Below are positions 35,271 to 44,396 of a stretch of DNA of 64,000 bases, piece by piece. The first letter of the stretch is position 1; each line of letters begins with the position of its first letter. Below the pieces are notes generated by a model, which did no database searches, had not been told where the DNA came from, and saw only the letters and a list, made by a program, of their open reading frames with translations. The position numbers and the translations under genes were made by a program. Source of the stretch: Sneathiella litorea (GTDB lineage Bacteria > Pseudomonadota > Alphaproteobacteria > Sneathiellales > Sneathiellaceae). Where the stretch lies: NCBI RefSeq assembly GCF_009882915.1, contig NZ_WTUW01000001.1, forward strand, positions 248,357-312,356, written 5' to 3'.

Positions 35271-36482
35271 TTAATTCACGGATTGAGGTGGGCGCGGCAC
35301 ACCAAAAAGGAAACCCTGACCAAAGCCGACTTCCACATCAAGCAGCCCGATCACGGTATCCTCATCTTCTACCATGCTCGCAATCAGTTCGATATTCTCG
35401 CGAAGCAGAGCCTCACGCAGATCATCGGGGTGAATATCCATAGGTAAACCCGGCCGGCCGGGAAGGAGTTCTCCCGCAGCAACCTTGAGATAACGGAAAT
35501 GTCTATCACCAAGCTCACCAAAGTCGAAATCAAGTCGCTGCACATGATCGACGGAAAATGAAAAGCCCATCTTGGCAAGTGTCGCCAGCCCCTTCTGGAT
35601 CACCTCCGACGCGTTCTCGATATCATCCTGCGCGAATTCCAGGATCAGGCTTTCGCTTAAATCCTTGTTCTGGTCCAAAAACTCAACGAACTGGCGAAAG
35701 AAAGCCGTATCATTCAGGGTCCTGGCGGAAACATTGACGAAAAAACCAATATCTGCGTTACGTTGGCGAACCCGTCTGATCAATTGCACACAGCGAATGA
35801 GCAGCAAATTGTCAATCGTGCCGATCAGGCCAGCACTTTCCGCCACAGCAAGATACTGGCCCGGCGTGATCACTTCGCCGCGGGGTCCGCGTATGCGCGA
35901 GAATGCCTCATAGAACAGTGTACGCCGCTGCGGCAGCCGGACAATCGGCTGTAAATACAGATCGACTTTATTCTCCTGTAAGCCAGCACGTACAATTTCC
36001 AGAATTGCATCATCACGGGGCGGGGCTTCTTCACGTGGGTCCGCAGCCGTCTCAACTGCGTCGTCCAACTCTTCGGGAACTTCCTCATCGACGGAAAGGA
36101 TGATCTCCTCTTCCTCTTTTTTCTCTGGCGCAGGGTCCGAGGAGAGCTGCTTCAGGAGTTTGCGTAAAATCTGCATTTCTGCGGCAAAGCTTTCCATATT
36201 GCCGTCTTTGCCGGCCAGGCGGCCGAGAATATTGTCAAAACGATCAAGACCAGATTCCGCCATATCAAGATCGCTGCGCATTTTGAGGAGGTCACGCTGA
36301 AACCGCGATCTTTCGACATGTCTCATGATAAAATCATGAACAAGGGCACACAGAAGAAAGAAGACGCCACCAGCCCAATAACCGGCAACAGGTTCAATTC
36401 CTTGAACATAAACCGGAGTCTGCACAGCAATAACCACTGCCGTCAGGGCATAGGCAATAATGATTACGCTATGGTAGAGCAC
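35271..36482 (-). CDS. membrane-anchored degenerate EAL-domain protein (TipF-like)
   Basis: 403 residues in this order: two N-terminal membrane spans (about 4-20 and 34-52), a coiled-coil stretch (55-115), an acidic linker (118-158) and an EAL domain (159-400). The catalytic signature is partly altered: EAL reads EAF (192-194), Asn250 and Glu282 remain, the usual DDFG is VDHV so one metal Asp is His313, and Lys333 is kept. It therefore probably binds rather than cleaves c-di-GMP. The same architecture is known for Caulobacter TipF, a c-di-GMP receptor for flagellar assembly; the cheY-cheZ pair next door fits, but assignment to TipF is inference. Confidence 0.8.
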   Translation of the reverse strand: MLYHSVIIIAYALTAVVIAVQTPVYVQGIEPVAGYWAGGVFFLLCALVHDFIMRHVERSRFQRDLLKMRSDLDMAESGLDRFDNILGRLAGKDGNMESFAAEMQILRKLLKQLSSDPAPEKKEEEEIILSVDEEVPEELDDAVETAADPREEAPPRDDAILEIVRAGLQENKVDLYLQPIVRLPQRRTLFYEAFSRIRGPRGEVITPGQYLAVAESAGLIGTIDNLLLIRCVQLIRRVRQRNADIGFFVNVSARTLNDTAFFRQFVEFLDQNKDLSESLILEFAQDDIENASEVIQKGLATLAKMGFSFSVDHVQRLDFDFGELGDRHFRYLKVAAGELLPGRPGLPMDIHPDDLREALLRENIELIASMVEDEDTVIGLLDVEVGFGQGFLFGVPRPPQSVN

Positions 36483-36629
36483 GCGACGATAATCCCCCGT
36501 AAGTTACAAGGCGCCAGTTTAGTCAAAAATTCCGAATAGGGAAGTTAATCTCTGCCGGAATGCCTAAAAAACATCTATTCGCGACATATCGTATATTGAT
36601 GTAATCTTATATTTCCAATTCAAACCATC

Positions 36630-37481
36630 ATGCAAAGAAGAATGAAAATGAACCGATTACAGGACAAGGTAACCATTATAACGGGCGGAACCAGCGGAAT
36701 AGGTCTTCGCACGGTTGAGATTTTCAGTGAGGAAGGAGCAACGATTGTTTTTTCCGGACGGCGCGAGTCTGAAGGAAAGAAAATCGCCAACAGGCTCGGC
36801 GAAAAGGTGCATTTTGTCTGCGCTGATGCGACTGTCGAGGCCGATATGGAATCGCTCGTTAAGGGGACTGCTGAGAAATTCGGCAAACTCGACTGCCTCT
36901 TCAACAACGCAGGCGGCCCGGCGCCTGTTGGCAGCATAGAAGCTGTCGATTTCAAAAAATCGATGGACGCCATGACGCTGCTTTTTGGCAGCGTTCTCCT
37001 CGGGATAAAGTTCGCCGCCCCTATCATGAAAAAGCAGGGGTACGGCAGCATCATCAACAACGGTAGTATCGCCGGTCATCTGGCTGGATATTCAACTTCG
37101 ATGGTTTATAGCAGTGCAAAAGCGGCGGTGCTGCAACTAACGCGCAGCGCTGCAATGGAACTGGGCGAGAGCAATGTTCGGGTCAACTCCATCTCCCCCG
37201 GAGCTATTGCAACCGGTATCTTCGGCAAGGCACTTGGCCTCAAGGGTCAGGCGGCGGAAGATACGGCGCAGGTTGCCGGGAAGCTATTATCCCAAGCACA
37301 GCCCATTCGCCGCGCGGGCCTTCCGGATGACATTGCGAAAGCGGCCCTTTTCCTCGCGTCTGATGATTCCACCTTTGTCAATGCCGCAGACATTCTCGTT
37401 GATGGCGGCATGATTGGCGGCCGCCACTGGTCCGCACATCAGGAAAGTGTTCGCAATCTCGGAAAGGCCTTTTCAGGTTAA
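36630..37481 (+). CDS. SDR-family oxidoreductase
   Basis: A short-chain dehydrogenase/reductase of 283 residues. The cofactor motif is TGGTSGIG, then NNAGG, the catalytic Ser region NGSIAGH and the YxxxK pair in VYSSAKAA. The C-terminal IRRAGLPDDIAKAALFLASDDS and DGGMIGG are typical of the classical family. ATGs at 36630, 36642 and 36648 are all in frame, and the last (MNRLQDK) fits the family start best. It ends two bases from the convergent accA. The substrate is unknown. Confidence 0.87.
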   Translation: MQRRMKMNRLQDKVTIITGGTSGIGLRTVEIFSEEGATIVFSGRRESEGKKIANRLGEKVHFVCADATVEADMESLVKGTAEKFGKLDCLFNNAGGPAPVGSIEAVDFKKSMDAMTLLFGSVLLGIKFAAPIMKKQGYGSIINNGSIAGHLAGYSTSMVYSSAKAAVLQLTRSAAMELGESNVRVNSISPGAIATGIFGKALGLKGQAAEDTAQVAGKLLSQAQPIRRAGLPDDIAKAALFLASDDSTFVNAADILVDGGMIGGRHWSAHQESVRNLGKAFSG

Positions 37482-37483
37482 AT

Positions 37484-38440
37484 TCATCTTTCTTCGAGGC
37501 GGCCTATTGCTAGGATTTTCCGGCGGCGTTCTTCCCGAAGTTCGCCAGGCTCCAACGTGGAGAGAACGGCGAGCTCCTCTTCAATTGCATTACCAAGAGA
37601 GTTAATCGCTGCCGGCACGTCACGCTGGGCACCGCCAACCGGCTCCTCAACGATCCGGTCGATGACGTTAAGTTTCAAAAGATCTTGCGCCGTGATTTTC
37701 ATCGCGGTTGCCGCTTCCTGCGCCTTATCGCGAGTCTTCCAAAGAATCGCCGCGCAGCCCTCCGGGGAAATCACGGAATAGATTGCATGAGCGAACATCA
37801 GGACGCGATTGGCACTTGCCAGCGCCACAGCACCGCCGCTGCCCCCTTCGCCAACAATTGACGCAATCATCGGTACGCGCACATCAAGACTGACCTCAAT
37901 GGAACGTGCGATTGCCTCTGCCTGGCCGCGCTCTTCCGCACCGATACCCGGATAAGCGCCAGACGTATCAATGAAAGTCAAAATGGGAAGAGAAAAATGA
38001 TCGGCCATGCGCATGAGACGCTGTGCCTTGCGATATCCTTCGGGTCGCGCCATACCGAAATTATGGCGAAGACGGGTTTCCGTATCCTTGCCCTTCTCCG
38101 TCCCGATAACTACCACGCTGCGGCCACGAAATCTGCCCATGCCACCAATGATCGCCTTATCATCGGCAAACGCACGGTCTCCGGCGAGCGGTGTAAATTC
38201 CTCAATCAATTGCGCGATAATATCGCTCAACTTGGGTCGGTCCACATGGCGGGCAACCTGCGTTTTCTGCCATGGCGTCAGCTTCGAATATGTTTGCTCC
38301 AACTGGTGAAGCGCCTTCTGACGGAGTTTGGCAATATCCTCATTGATTTCGATATCACTACCGCTTTCAAGCCCTTCCAACTCGCGAATTTTGCCTTCGA
38401 GGTCGGCGATCGGCTTCTCAAAATCAAGGAAATTATTCAT
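37484..38440 (-). CDS. accA: acetyl-CoA carboxylase carboxyltransferase subunit alpha
   Basis: Transfers the carboxyl group from biotin to acetyl-CoA, the first committed step of fatty-acid synthesis, with AccD. 318 residues starting MNNFLDFEKPIADLE, aligned with the known AccA start; the frame is open nine codons further up but without support. Core motifs are GRFRGRSVVVIG, FIDTSGAYPGIGAEERGQAEAI and GEGGSGGAVA, followed by SPEGCAAILW. The length is usual. Confidence 0.96.
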   Translation of the reverse strand: MNNFLDFEKPIADLEGKIRELEGLESGSDIEINEDIAKLRQKALHQLEQTYSKLTPWQKTQVARHVDRPKLSDIIAQLIEEFTPLAGDRAFADDKAIIGGMGRFRGRSVVVIGTEKGKDTETRLRHNFGMARPEGYRKAQRLMRMADHFSLPILTFIDTSGAYPGIGAEERGQAEAIARSIEVSLDVRVPMIASIVGEGGSGGAVALASANRVLMFAHAIYSVISPEGCAAILWKTRDKAQEAATAMKITAQDLLKLNVIDRIVEEPVGGAQRDVPAAINSLGNAIEEELAVLSTLEPGELREERRRKILAIGRLEER

Positions 38441-38555
38441 TAAGTGTCCAAACTCCACAGTGATCAACGGTCTGATTAATAAATTGGCGGGACGGTTACG
38501 TCAATCAACCGTTCCGCCAGCAAATAAATTAGTGACAGCTATATAACGCGCAAAT

Positions 38556-39536
38556 CTATCCGCGTGCTGCGATAATATCAGCCTGATTTACCAAGGCTTC
38601 GGCCTGCTTAATGGACGCAATATCAATCAAACGGCCATCGAGAGCGACGGCACCTGCTCCCTCGGCCTGCGCCTTTTCCATTGCCTCAAGAATACGGCGT
38701 GCCTTCGCCACTTCTTTCTCAGCGGGCGTAAAAATATCATTGGCAAGTGGAATCTGCTTAGGGTGAATGGCCCATTTCCCTTCGCAACCGAGTATCGCCG
38801 CCCGATTACCGTGTGCGATATAACCATCTGGATCAGAGAAATCCCCGAAAGGGCCATCAATCGGACGAAGACCGTTGGCGCGGGCCGCTACAACCATCCG
38901 GGCAATGGCATAATGCCACATATCGCCCCAGTGGAAATCACGGCTTTCGTCTTCTGCCGGATCTGTCAGTACACCATAAAGCGGGTTTGGTCCCCCGATG
39001 GAGGTTGTGCGCGCTTTTGTAGACGCTGCATAGTCCGCAACACCGAAATGCAGGCTCTCGTTACGTTTGCTGGCGGCAGCAATTTCATGGATATTCTGCA
39101 TGCCGAGCGCAGTTTCGATAATATGCTCGAACCCGATTTTCTTTTTACGTCCCGTCGCGGCCTCAATCTGTGTTACCAGCATATCTATAGCGTAAACATC
39201 GGAGGCTGTGCCAACCTTGGGTATCATAATCAGATCAAGGCGCTCTCCGCTCTTTTCAACAACATCAACGATATCGCGATACATGTAATGCGTATCCAAG
39301 CCGTTTATGCGGACGGACATCACCTTATCGCCCCAATCAATATCATTCAGGGCTTCAATGATATTCTTACGGGCCTGTTCCTTGTCGTTCGGCGCAACAG
39401 CATCTTCCAGATCAAGGAAAATGGCATCCGCGTCTGACTTTGCGGCCTTCTCAAACATATGCGGGCTGGAGCCTGGAACGGCAAGTTCACAACGGTTCAG
39501 GCGCGAAACGCAGGGTTCCGGAACAGTAAAGCTCAT
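38556..39536 (-). CDS. HpcH/HpaI-CitE family CoA-ester lyase, malyl-CoA lyase-like
   Basis: A Mg-dependent TIM-barrel lyase or thioesterase of 326 residues. It closely follows the L-malyl-CoA/beta-methylmalyl-CoA lyase (Mcl1) pattern: RLNRCELAVPGSSP, IFLDLEDAVAPNDK, SVRINGLDT, DGPFGDFSD and GKWAIHPKQI. It differs from Mcl1 in the mid-region after GVADYAAST, where an extra loop (about 200-220) appears. Mcl1 cleaves malyl-CoA to glyoxylate and acetyl-CoA in the ethylmalonyl-CoA pathway; a malyl-CoA thioesterase (Mcl2) is the alternative. Confidence 0.85.
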   Translation of the reverse strand: MSFTVPEPCVSRLNRCELAVPGSSPHMFEKAAKSDADAIFLDLEDAVAPNDKEQARKNIIEALNDIDWGDKVMSVRINGLDTHYMYRDIVDVVEKSGERLDLIMIPKVGTASDVYAIDMLVTQIEAATGRKKKIGFEHIIETALGMQNIHEIAAASKRNESLHFGVADYAASTKARTTSIGGPNPLYGVLTDPAEDESRDFHWGDMWHYAIARMVVAARANGLRPIDGPFGDFSDPDGYIAHGNRAAILGCEGKWAIHPKQIPLANDIFTPAEKEVAKARRILEAMEKAQAEGAGAVALDGRLIDIASIKQAEALVNQADIIAARG

Positions 39537-39633
39537 GAGTTTTACACTTTCTTAGGTTTAAGTTTGTGAATTTATTGGGAGGAAATTGCGTTAGCCGGGG
39601 GACAGAGTCAAGTTTTCCGCGAATAAATTTGCA

Positions 39634-40527
39634 TTACGCTAATGGATGATGGGCCGTGACGATTTCCTTCAGTCGTTCCTGCAGGACATGGGTATAGATT
39701 TGCGTTGTCGAAATATCCGAATGCCCCAACATCTTCTGGAGGCTTCGAAGGTCCGCACCATGGGCCAGCAAGTGACTGGCAAAGGCATGTCGCATTACAT
39801 GGGGGGAGACTTTCGCCGGATCGATACCTGCCTCGATGGCCAATTCTTTCAGCAGTTGGCCAAGCCGTTGACGGGTAAGAAAGCCTTGCCCGCCACGTGA
39901 TGGGTAAAGCCATTTTGAATGACTTCCATCCGGGCAAAAACTTTCCCGAACCCTGAGATATTCCGCGACTGCGTCCCGGGACGCCTGATTCACCGGGACC
40001 AGTCTTTCCTTGTTTCCCTTGCCTCGAACGATTAGGAACCGGTCCTGGTCCCGAAGGGCTGGATAGGGGAGTGAGACAAGCTCCGAAACCCGAAGACCCG
40101 TCGCGTAGAGGAGATGGAGCAAAGAGAAAAGCCGCTTTTTATCAGGCGCATCCCCTTCTGCTGCCGCGAGCAGATTATCGACCTCGGCTTCCGTCAAATA
40201 CTTTGGCAGGCGGCGACCGGCACGCGGACTATCGATATTGAGTGCCGGATCATCATGGCGAATATCTTCACCTAAAAGATAAGAAAAGAGTTGCCGTATT
40301 GCGCTTAATCGCCGGGCCTGCGTGGTTGCTTTTAATCCGGTATCATCCAAAAATTTAAGATAGGCCTGAATATCCGTGGCGCCTGTAGTCTTGAAATTCC
40401 GTCCTCGCCGCGCGATAAAACTTTCGAAATCGACGAGATCCCGGCGATATCCCTCTAGCGTATTTTTTGCCGCGCCTCGCTCGGTTAGCAGCATCTCCAG
40501 AAAGCCTTCAAGGTAATGCGCCGACAT
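39634..40527 (-). CDS. xerD: site-specific tyrosine recombinase XerD
   Basis: Resolves chromosome dimers at dif with XerC. 297 residues from ATG 40527, matching XerD length. Catalytic residues are Arg146 (GLRVSEL), Lys170 (RGKGNKE), His243 and Arg246 (SPHVMRHAFASH), His269 (LGHSDIST) and Tyr278 (QIYTH). The start follows the stop of the upstream exported-protein gene by one base. The chromosomal context is housekeeping, so this is not a phage or integron integrase. Confidence 0.94.
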   Translation of the reverse strand: MSAHYLEGFLEMLLTERGAAKNTLEGYRRDLVDFESFIARRGRNFKTTGATDIQAYLKFLDDTGLKATTQARRLSAIRQLFSYLLGEDIRHDDPALNIDSPRAGRRLPKYLTEAEVDNLLAAAEGDAPDKKRLFSLLHLLYATGLRVSELVSLPYPALRDQDRFLIVRGKGNKERLVPVNQASRDAVAEYLRVRESFCPDGSHSKWLYPSRGGQGFLTRQRLGQLLKELAIEAGIDPAKVSPHVMRHAFASHLLAHGADLRSLQKMLGHSDISTTQIYTHVLQERLKEIVTAHHPLA

Positions 40528-40528
40528 C

Positions 40529-42322
40529 TTACAAGTTCCGGGAAACGGCGGCCTCCAAGGCAATTTGCCGGGCTTCGGCTTCAAGCCCGATTGCCTTCAA
40601 CGCAGCAAGAACAGTTTTTAGGGTCTCAGTTGAGGCCTTTCCAGGGCCTTCTTTACCGAGTGCCGCCAGTGATAGGGCCACAGTCTCACCAACCAGTCCC
40701 GCCTCCGCTGCTTTTTGCAAATTTTTCTCGAGAACAAAATTAGAAAAGCCCAGCCTAGCCTCTTGGCCAAGCTCTAACGCCGCCCCCCAAAGATCCTCAG
40801 GAACCGGCTCGCCGAACGTCTCGAGAATAGCTAGATACAGTCCCGCATTCTCTCCTGGCGAGGATGCCTCGGCATGATCAAAGTCGGCAGGGTTGAAGCT
40901 TGCCGCGTTCCAGCGTGCGATACCAGTCGTGCCGGAAATAAGCATATATGCATCCGCGCGTGTAATGAATTTTCGCGCTGTTTCCCGTGCGGAAAAATCC
41001 CCCCGCAATGCGCCCCGCCGGACTGCTCGTTCCCACAATGCTGCTGTTGCGCTCTCTTTCGCAACCAATGAAAGCCGCAGTGCATCGAGCTCAAATGAAT
41101 CCCCAAACTCAGCGGGGGTAAGCCCTGATAGCAGCGGCATGGAAAGACTGGATGCCGCAAAATAAGATCCGTTTCTGTCTCCGGCCGCCCAAATCTCTCC
41201 AAGCAAGCGGGCCATTTCGGTGTCGGCATTGGTGCTGGTAGCTTCCCGGTAGAGAGTCGCTATCCGCGCAAGATCCGGCCTATCTTCCAAGCCTTCCAAA
41301 AGAGCGCCCTGACTAACAAGCTGCCGTGGAAGGAGAGGAGGAACACCGCCAACGGCAAGTAGTTTATAGGCCGCAACGAAACGTTCATTTAGATCTGCGC
41401 TCTGGTCCATAGCCAACGCCCAGAGGAATTCATTTCCCGCGGTTTCGAATAATGGAATTGGAAGAGACACTTTCGCGAGCCGCATCATCGCAAAATGAAG
41501 GGAGTTAAGAGCTTGTCCTGTTTCCGGAAGAGGGGATTTTCCTCCCGCCAATCGGTCAAACAACGCAAAAAAGAGTGTATCCTCTCCCGCTGTTTCATAA
41601 AGTAGACTGATGCCAAGCTCTGCCCGCGCCATATTCCCGGCGACGATATTGCAAAACACATCTGCCTTGGTCCAGAAACTACCTGCAGCCGCTGCCTTAT
41701 TACTCACCAAAATCCGACAAGCCTGTTCGTTCTCACCCTTCAGCAGCAGAAGTTCGGCTGAAATGCGATTCAGGTCCGGAGTCATGCTGGAGGCTGGAAC
41801 CCTGCTTATTAATACCGACGCATCGGTTACCAGCCCCGCATCCATCAGTTTTTCAAGGCGCAGCTCAAGTATTTCGGTCGATTGGCCTTGCTCCTGCGGG
41901 AGGGTTGCCCCTGTTAAAAGCAATCTGCGGTAAAGACTTTGCATCTCAGGCGAAGAAGCGGAGATGGGCATATACTTCAATAAATACGGGACACGATCCG
42001 TCGGTGTACCTTGCCACATATCTGTGCCAAGCCCGCCATTTGCTGCCGTCAAGGTCCCAATAGAGGCGGGGCTTAGACCGCCGAGCGACTGGACGACGAC
42101 AGAACCCTCAATGCGGCTCCCTTCGAGTACCTGTTTTTGCGGTGCGGATGTTGTTGGCATCCTTGTGTCAGGTGCATTTTCCAATTGCGTAGCGGGCTGA
42201 CCAAGCTGGGGCACCAGATTACGCGGCTTTTCCTGCGCAGATGCCGTATTTATCAAGACGGCGAGGCCCGCAACTAACAGGCCGGCACTATAAAGTCTGG
42301 ATCTATTTAGGGAACTGGTCAT
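40529..42322 (-). CDS. exported helical-repeat protein of unknown function (597 aa)
   Basis: No function recognised. A signal peptide (cut after NTASA, about residue 30) is followed by a Pro/Gln-rich stretch and then some 500 residues of Ala/Leu-rich amphipathic helices reminiscent of TPR-like solenoids, without clear repeat consensus. Proteins in this xerD-aroK position in Rhodospirillales are often labelled antifreeze glycopeptide polyprotein, a name without evidence. I start at ATG 42322 with AAAAGG nine bases upstream; the frame continues to a TTG at 42340. The first 20 bases overlap the small membrane-protein gene upstream, and it is coupled to xerD downstream. Confidence 0.8.
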   Translation of the reverse strand: MTSSLNRSRLYSAGLLVAGLAVLINTASAQEKPRNLVPQLGQPATQLENAPDTRMPTTSAPQKQVLEGSRIEGSVVVQSLGGLSPASIGTLTAANGGLGTDMWQGTPTDRVPYLLKYMPISASSPEMQSLYRRLLLTGATLPQEQGQSTEILELRLEKLMDAGLVTDASVLISRVPASSMTPDLNRISAELLLLKGENEQACRILVSNKAAAAGSFWTKADVFCNIVAGNMARAELGISLLYETAGEDTLFFALFDRLAGGKSPLPETGQALNSLHFAMMRLAKVSLPIPLFETAGNEFLWALAMDQSADLNERFVAAYKLLAVGGVPPLLPRQLVSQGALLEGLEDRPDLARIATLYREATSTNADTEMARLLGEIWAAGDRNGSYFAASSLSMPLLSGLTPAEFGDSFELDALRLSLVAKESATAALWERAVRRGALRGDFSARETARKFITRADAYMLISGTTGIARWNAASFNPADFDHAEASSPGENAGLYLAILETFGEPVPEDLWGAALELGQEARLGFSNFVLEKNLQKAAEAGLVGETVALSLAALGKEGPGKASTETLKTVLAALKAIGLEAEARQIALEAAVSRNL

Positions 42323-42443
42323 TTGGAATAACCTTTTCAACTTTTACCGTTGGCGCCGGAATATCCCAGGCAGAGAGGTAAACGCCGCCACCAATAACCA
42401 ACGCCGCTACCAAAAAAAGCAGAAAAAGGGAAAACTTAGACAT
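42303..42443 (-). CDS. 46-residue single-span membrane protein upstream of the exported protein
   Basis: A very short gene: MSKFSLFLLF start, hydrophobic span (about residues 4-24), then SAWDIPAPTVKVEKVIPND and the end FPK. I recognise this short pattern (WDIPAP and VEKVIPND near the end) as recurrent beside aroK in alphaproteobacteria, without known role. Its last 20 bases overlap the start of the following exported-protein gene in another frame, so the two are probably translated together. It is divergent from aroK. Confidence 0.75.
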   Translation of the reverse strand: MSKFSLFLLFLVAALVIGGGVYLSAWDIPAPTVKVEKVIPNDQFPK

Positions 42444-42648
42444 TTTTGATCACTGTATCCAAAATCAGGGCACTAAAATCGTGCATGTTGGGTAAAACTG
42501 TTGCTATTTAAAGCACTAAACTGCGATTATGGTAAAAATTGGCTTTATTGATTAGCACGGTTCGGCGAAATACATCAATAACCTTAAGAAAGATATTGTG
42601 CCGCTAGGTTTGAGCGGGGGATTCGCGTGAACGCTGAAAAGTGATAGG

Positions 42649-43251
42649 ATGAACAAGACACAAATTGCCGAAGCTGGCAACGCTACTTCGGTTAATGAAT
42701 ATGAGAACAGGCCCATTGTCCTGGTTGGATTGATGGGAGCCGGCAAGAGCTCCATCGGGAGACGCCTCGCAACCCAGCTCGGATTGCCGTTTAAAGATGC
42801 GGATACAGAGATTGAAGCAGCGTCTAACCTTTCCGTGTCGGAATTTTTCAACCTTCATGGAGAAGCCGCCTTTAGGGAAGGGGAGCGGAAGGTTATCGCA
42901 CGCCTGTTAAAGGAGCCGCGCCATGTGCTGGCGACCGGCGGCGGCGCATTTATGGATCCGAGAACACGAGCGCTTATCTCCAAGAAAGGCTGCTCTATCT
43001 GGTTGCGTGCCGAGCTTGATGTCATTTATAAGCGCTGCATGAAACGCAATAATCGGCCGCTTTTGAAAACGGGCAACCCAAAAACCATATTAAAGAATCT
43101 GATGGAAGCGCGTTATCCGGTTTATGCCGAGGCGGATATCACGGTCGACAGCGGCGACGGACCGCATGAAATTGTTGTCGATAAGATTATTGCCGCACTT
43201 AAAGACCTGAAAAACTCATCGTCGGGCGAAATCGCCCAAGGTAGAAAATGA
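42649..43251 (+). CDS. aroK: shikimate kinase
   Basis: Phosphorylates shikimate in aromatic amino-acid synthesis. 200 residues with Walker A GLMGAGKSSIGRRLA (near residue 27), substrate motif FKDADTEIE and the second shikimate-binding stretch LATGGGAFMD, then lid region RNNRPLL. It overlaps aroB by four bases (ATGA), the standard aroK-aroB coupling. Confidence 0.96.
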   Translation: MNKTQIAEAGNATSVNEYENRPIVLVGLMGAGKSSIGRRLATQLGLPFKDADTEIEAASNLSVSEFFNLHGEAAFREGERKVIARLLKEPRHVLATGGGAFMDPRTRALISKKGCSIWLRAELDVIYKRCMKRNNRPLLKTGNPKTILKNLMEARYPVYAEADITVDSGDGPHEIVVDKIIAALKDLKNSSSGEIAQGRK

Positions 43252-44387
43252 CCTCCTCGTCCATAGCCCACTCCCCTGCCGTATCACAAGTACAGGTCGC
43301 ACTTGGCCTACGTTCATACGAAATCCTAATTGGCGCCGACCTGATTGCTGGCGCGGGCGCGATCCTGAAAGACATGATCAAGAATCCGCGAGTCGCCATT
43401 GTCACGGATGAGAATGTTGCCGCACTCCATCTGAACGGCCTCCAAAACTCGCTGACCGAAGCAGGAATTCAGTTTAGCACCTTTGTCTTTCCTCCGGGTG
43501 AGAGCAGCAAGAGTATTGCTTCCTACAGCGATTTAATGAACCGCCTGCTGGACAGCCGTATCCAGCGTGACGAGGCATTGATCGCCCTCGGTGGCGGCGT
43601 CATCGGCGACCTTACCGGATTTGCTGCATCCACCTTGCGGCGCGGCGTGGATTTCATTCAGATTCCGACAACCCTGCTTTCTCAGGTAGACAGCTCAGTT
43701 GGCGGCAAAACGGGCATCAATGCGCCACAAGGCAAAAACCTGATTGGCGCCTTTTATCAGCCTCGCCTCGTCCTTGCAGATATCTCCGCGCTCGACACCC
43801 TGCCGCCGCGGGAAGTCCTCGCCGGGTATGCCGAAGTGGTGAAATATGGCCTGCTCGGGGATTACGAAATCTTTGAATGGCTTGAATTAAATGGCAAAAA
43901 AGTGATTGAAGGAGATGCTGCCGCGCGCATATATGCCGTCGAACAAAGTGTGAAAGCCAAAGCACGTATCGTAGCCAAGGATGAGAGAGAAGGTGGCGTC
44001 CGGGCGCTTCTTAATCTGGGTCACACATTCGGACATGCTCTTGAGGCGGAAACAGGCTATGGTCCACATCTCAACCATGGGGAAGCCGTGGCAATCGGAA
44101 TGATAATGGCAGCGGAGCTTTCAGCCAGCCTCGGCTATCTAGATCGCCAGGATTGTGGCCGCATTCGCGCTCATTTTAAATCTCTGGGCCTCCCTGTTAG
44201 GGTTCCCGACATCGCGGGTGTAAACTGGAATGCAGAAAAACTGCTCGCTCATATGCGTCAGGACAAGAAAATCAGTGGCGGCAAAATCACACTTATTCTG
44301 ATGAAAGCGATTGGCGATACTTTCATTACAAAAACGATTGAGGAGGCAGATATCCTGTCTCTACTTCAACAGGAATTAAAGGAATAG
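43248..44387 (+). CDS. aroB: 3-dehydroquinate synthase
   Basis: An NAD- and metal-dependent cyclase that makes 3-dehydroquinate from DAHP. 379 residues with FPPGESSKS, GGGVIGDLTGFAAST, the substrate segment QVDSSVGGKTGIN and the metal ligands in NLGHTFGHALE and LNHGEAVAIG. Its ATG overlaps the aroK stop. The next gene starts nine bases after its end. Confidence 0.96.
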   Translation: MTSSSIAHSPAVSQVQVALGLRSYEILIGADLIAGAGAILKDMIKNPRVAIVTDENVAALHLNGLQNSLTEAGIQFSTFVFPPGESSKSIASYSDLMNRLLDSRIQRDEALIALGGGVIGDLTGFAASTLRRGVDFIQIPTTLLSQVDSSVGGKTGINAPQGKNLIGAFYQPRLVLADISALDTLPPREVLAGYAEVVKYGLLGDYEIFEWLELNGKKVIEGDAAARIYAVEQSVKAKARIVAKDEREGGVRALLNLGHTFGHALEAETGYGPHLNHGEAVAIGMIMAAELSASLGYLDRQDCGRIRAHFKSLGLPVRVPDIAGVNWNAEKLLAHMRQDKKISGGKITLILMKAIGDTFITKTIEEADILSLLQQELKE

Positions 44388-44396
44388 AATGGGAAA

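Noticed and set aside
38763-39437. 224-codon frame antisense to the malyl-CoA-lyase-like gene
   Set aside because: Antisense shadow; the opposite strand encodes a clear family member over its full length.
39634-40527. Possibility that the tyrosine recombinase marks an integrated element
   Set aside because: Length, motifs and the aroK-side context fit housekeeping XerD; no att repeats, tRNA or phage genes nearby.
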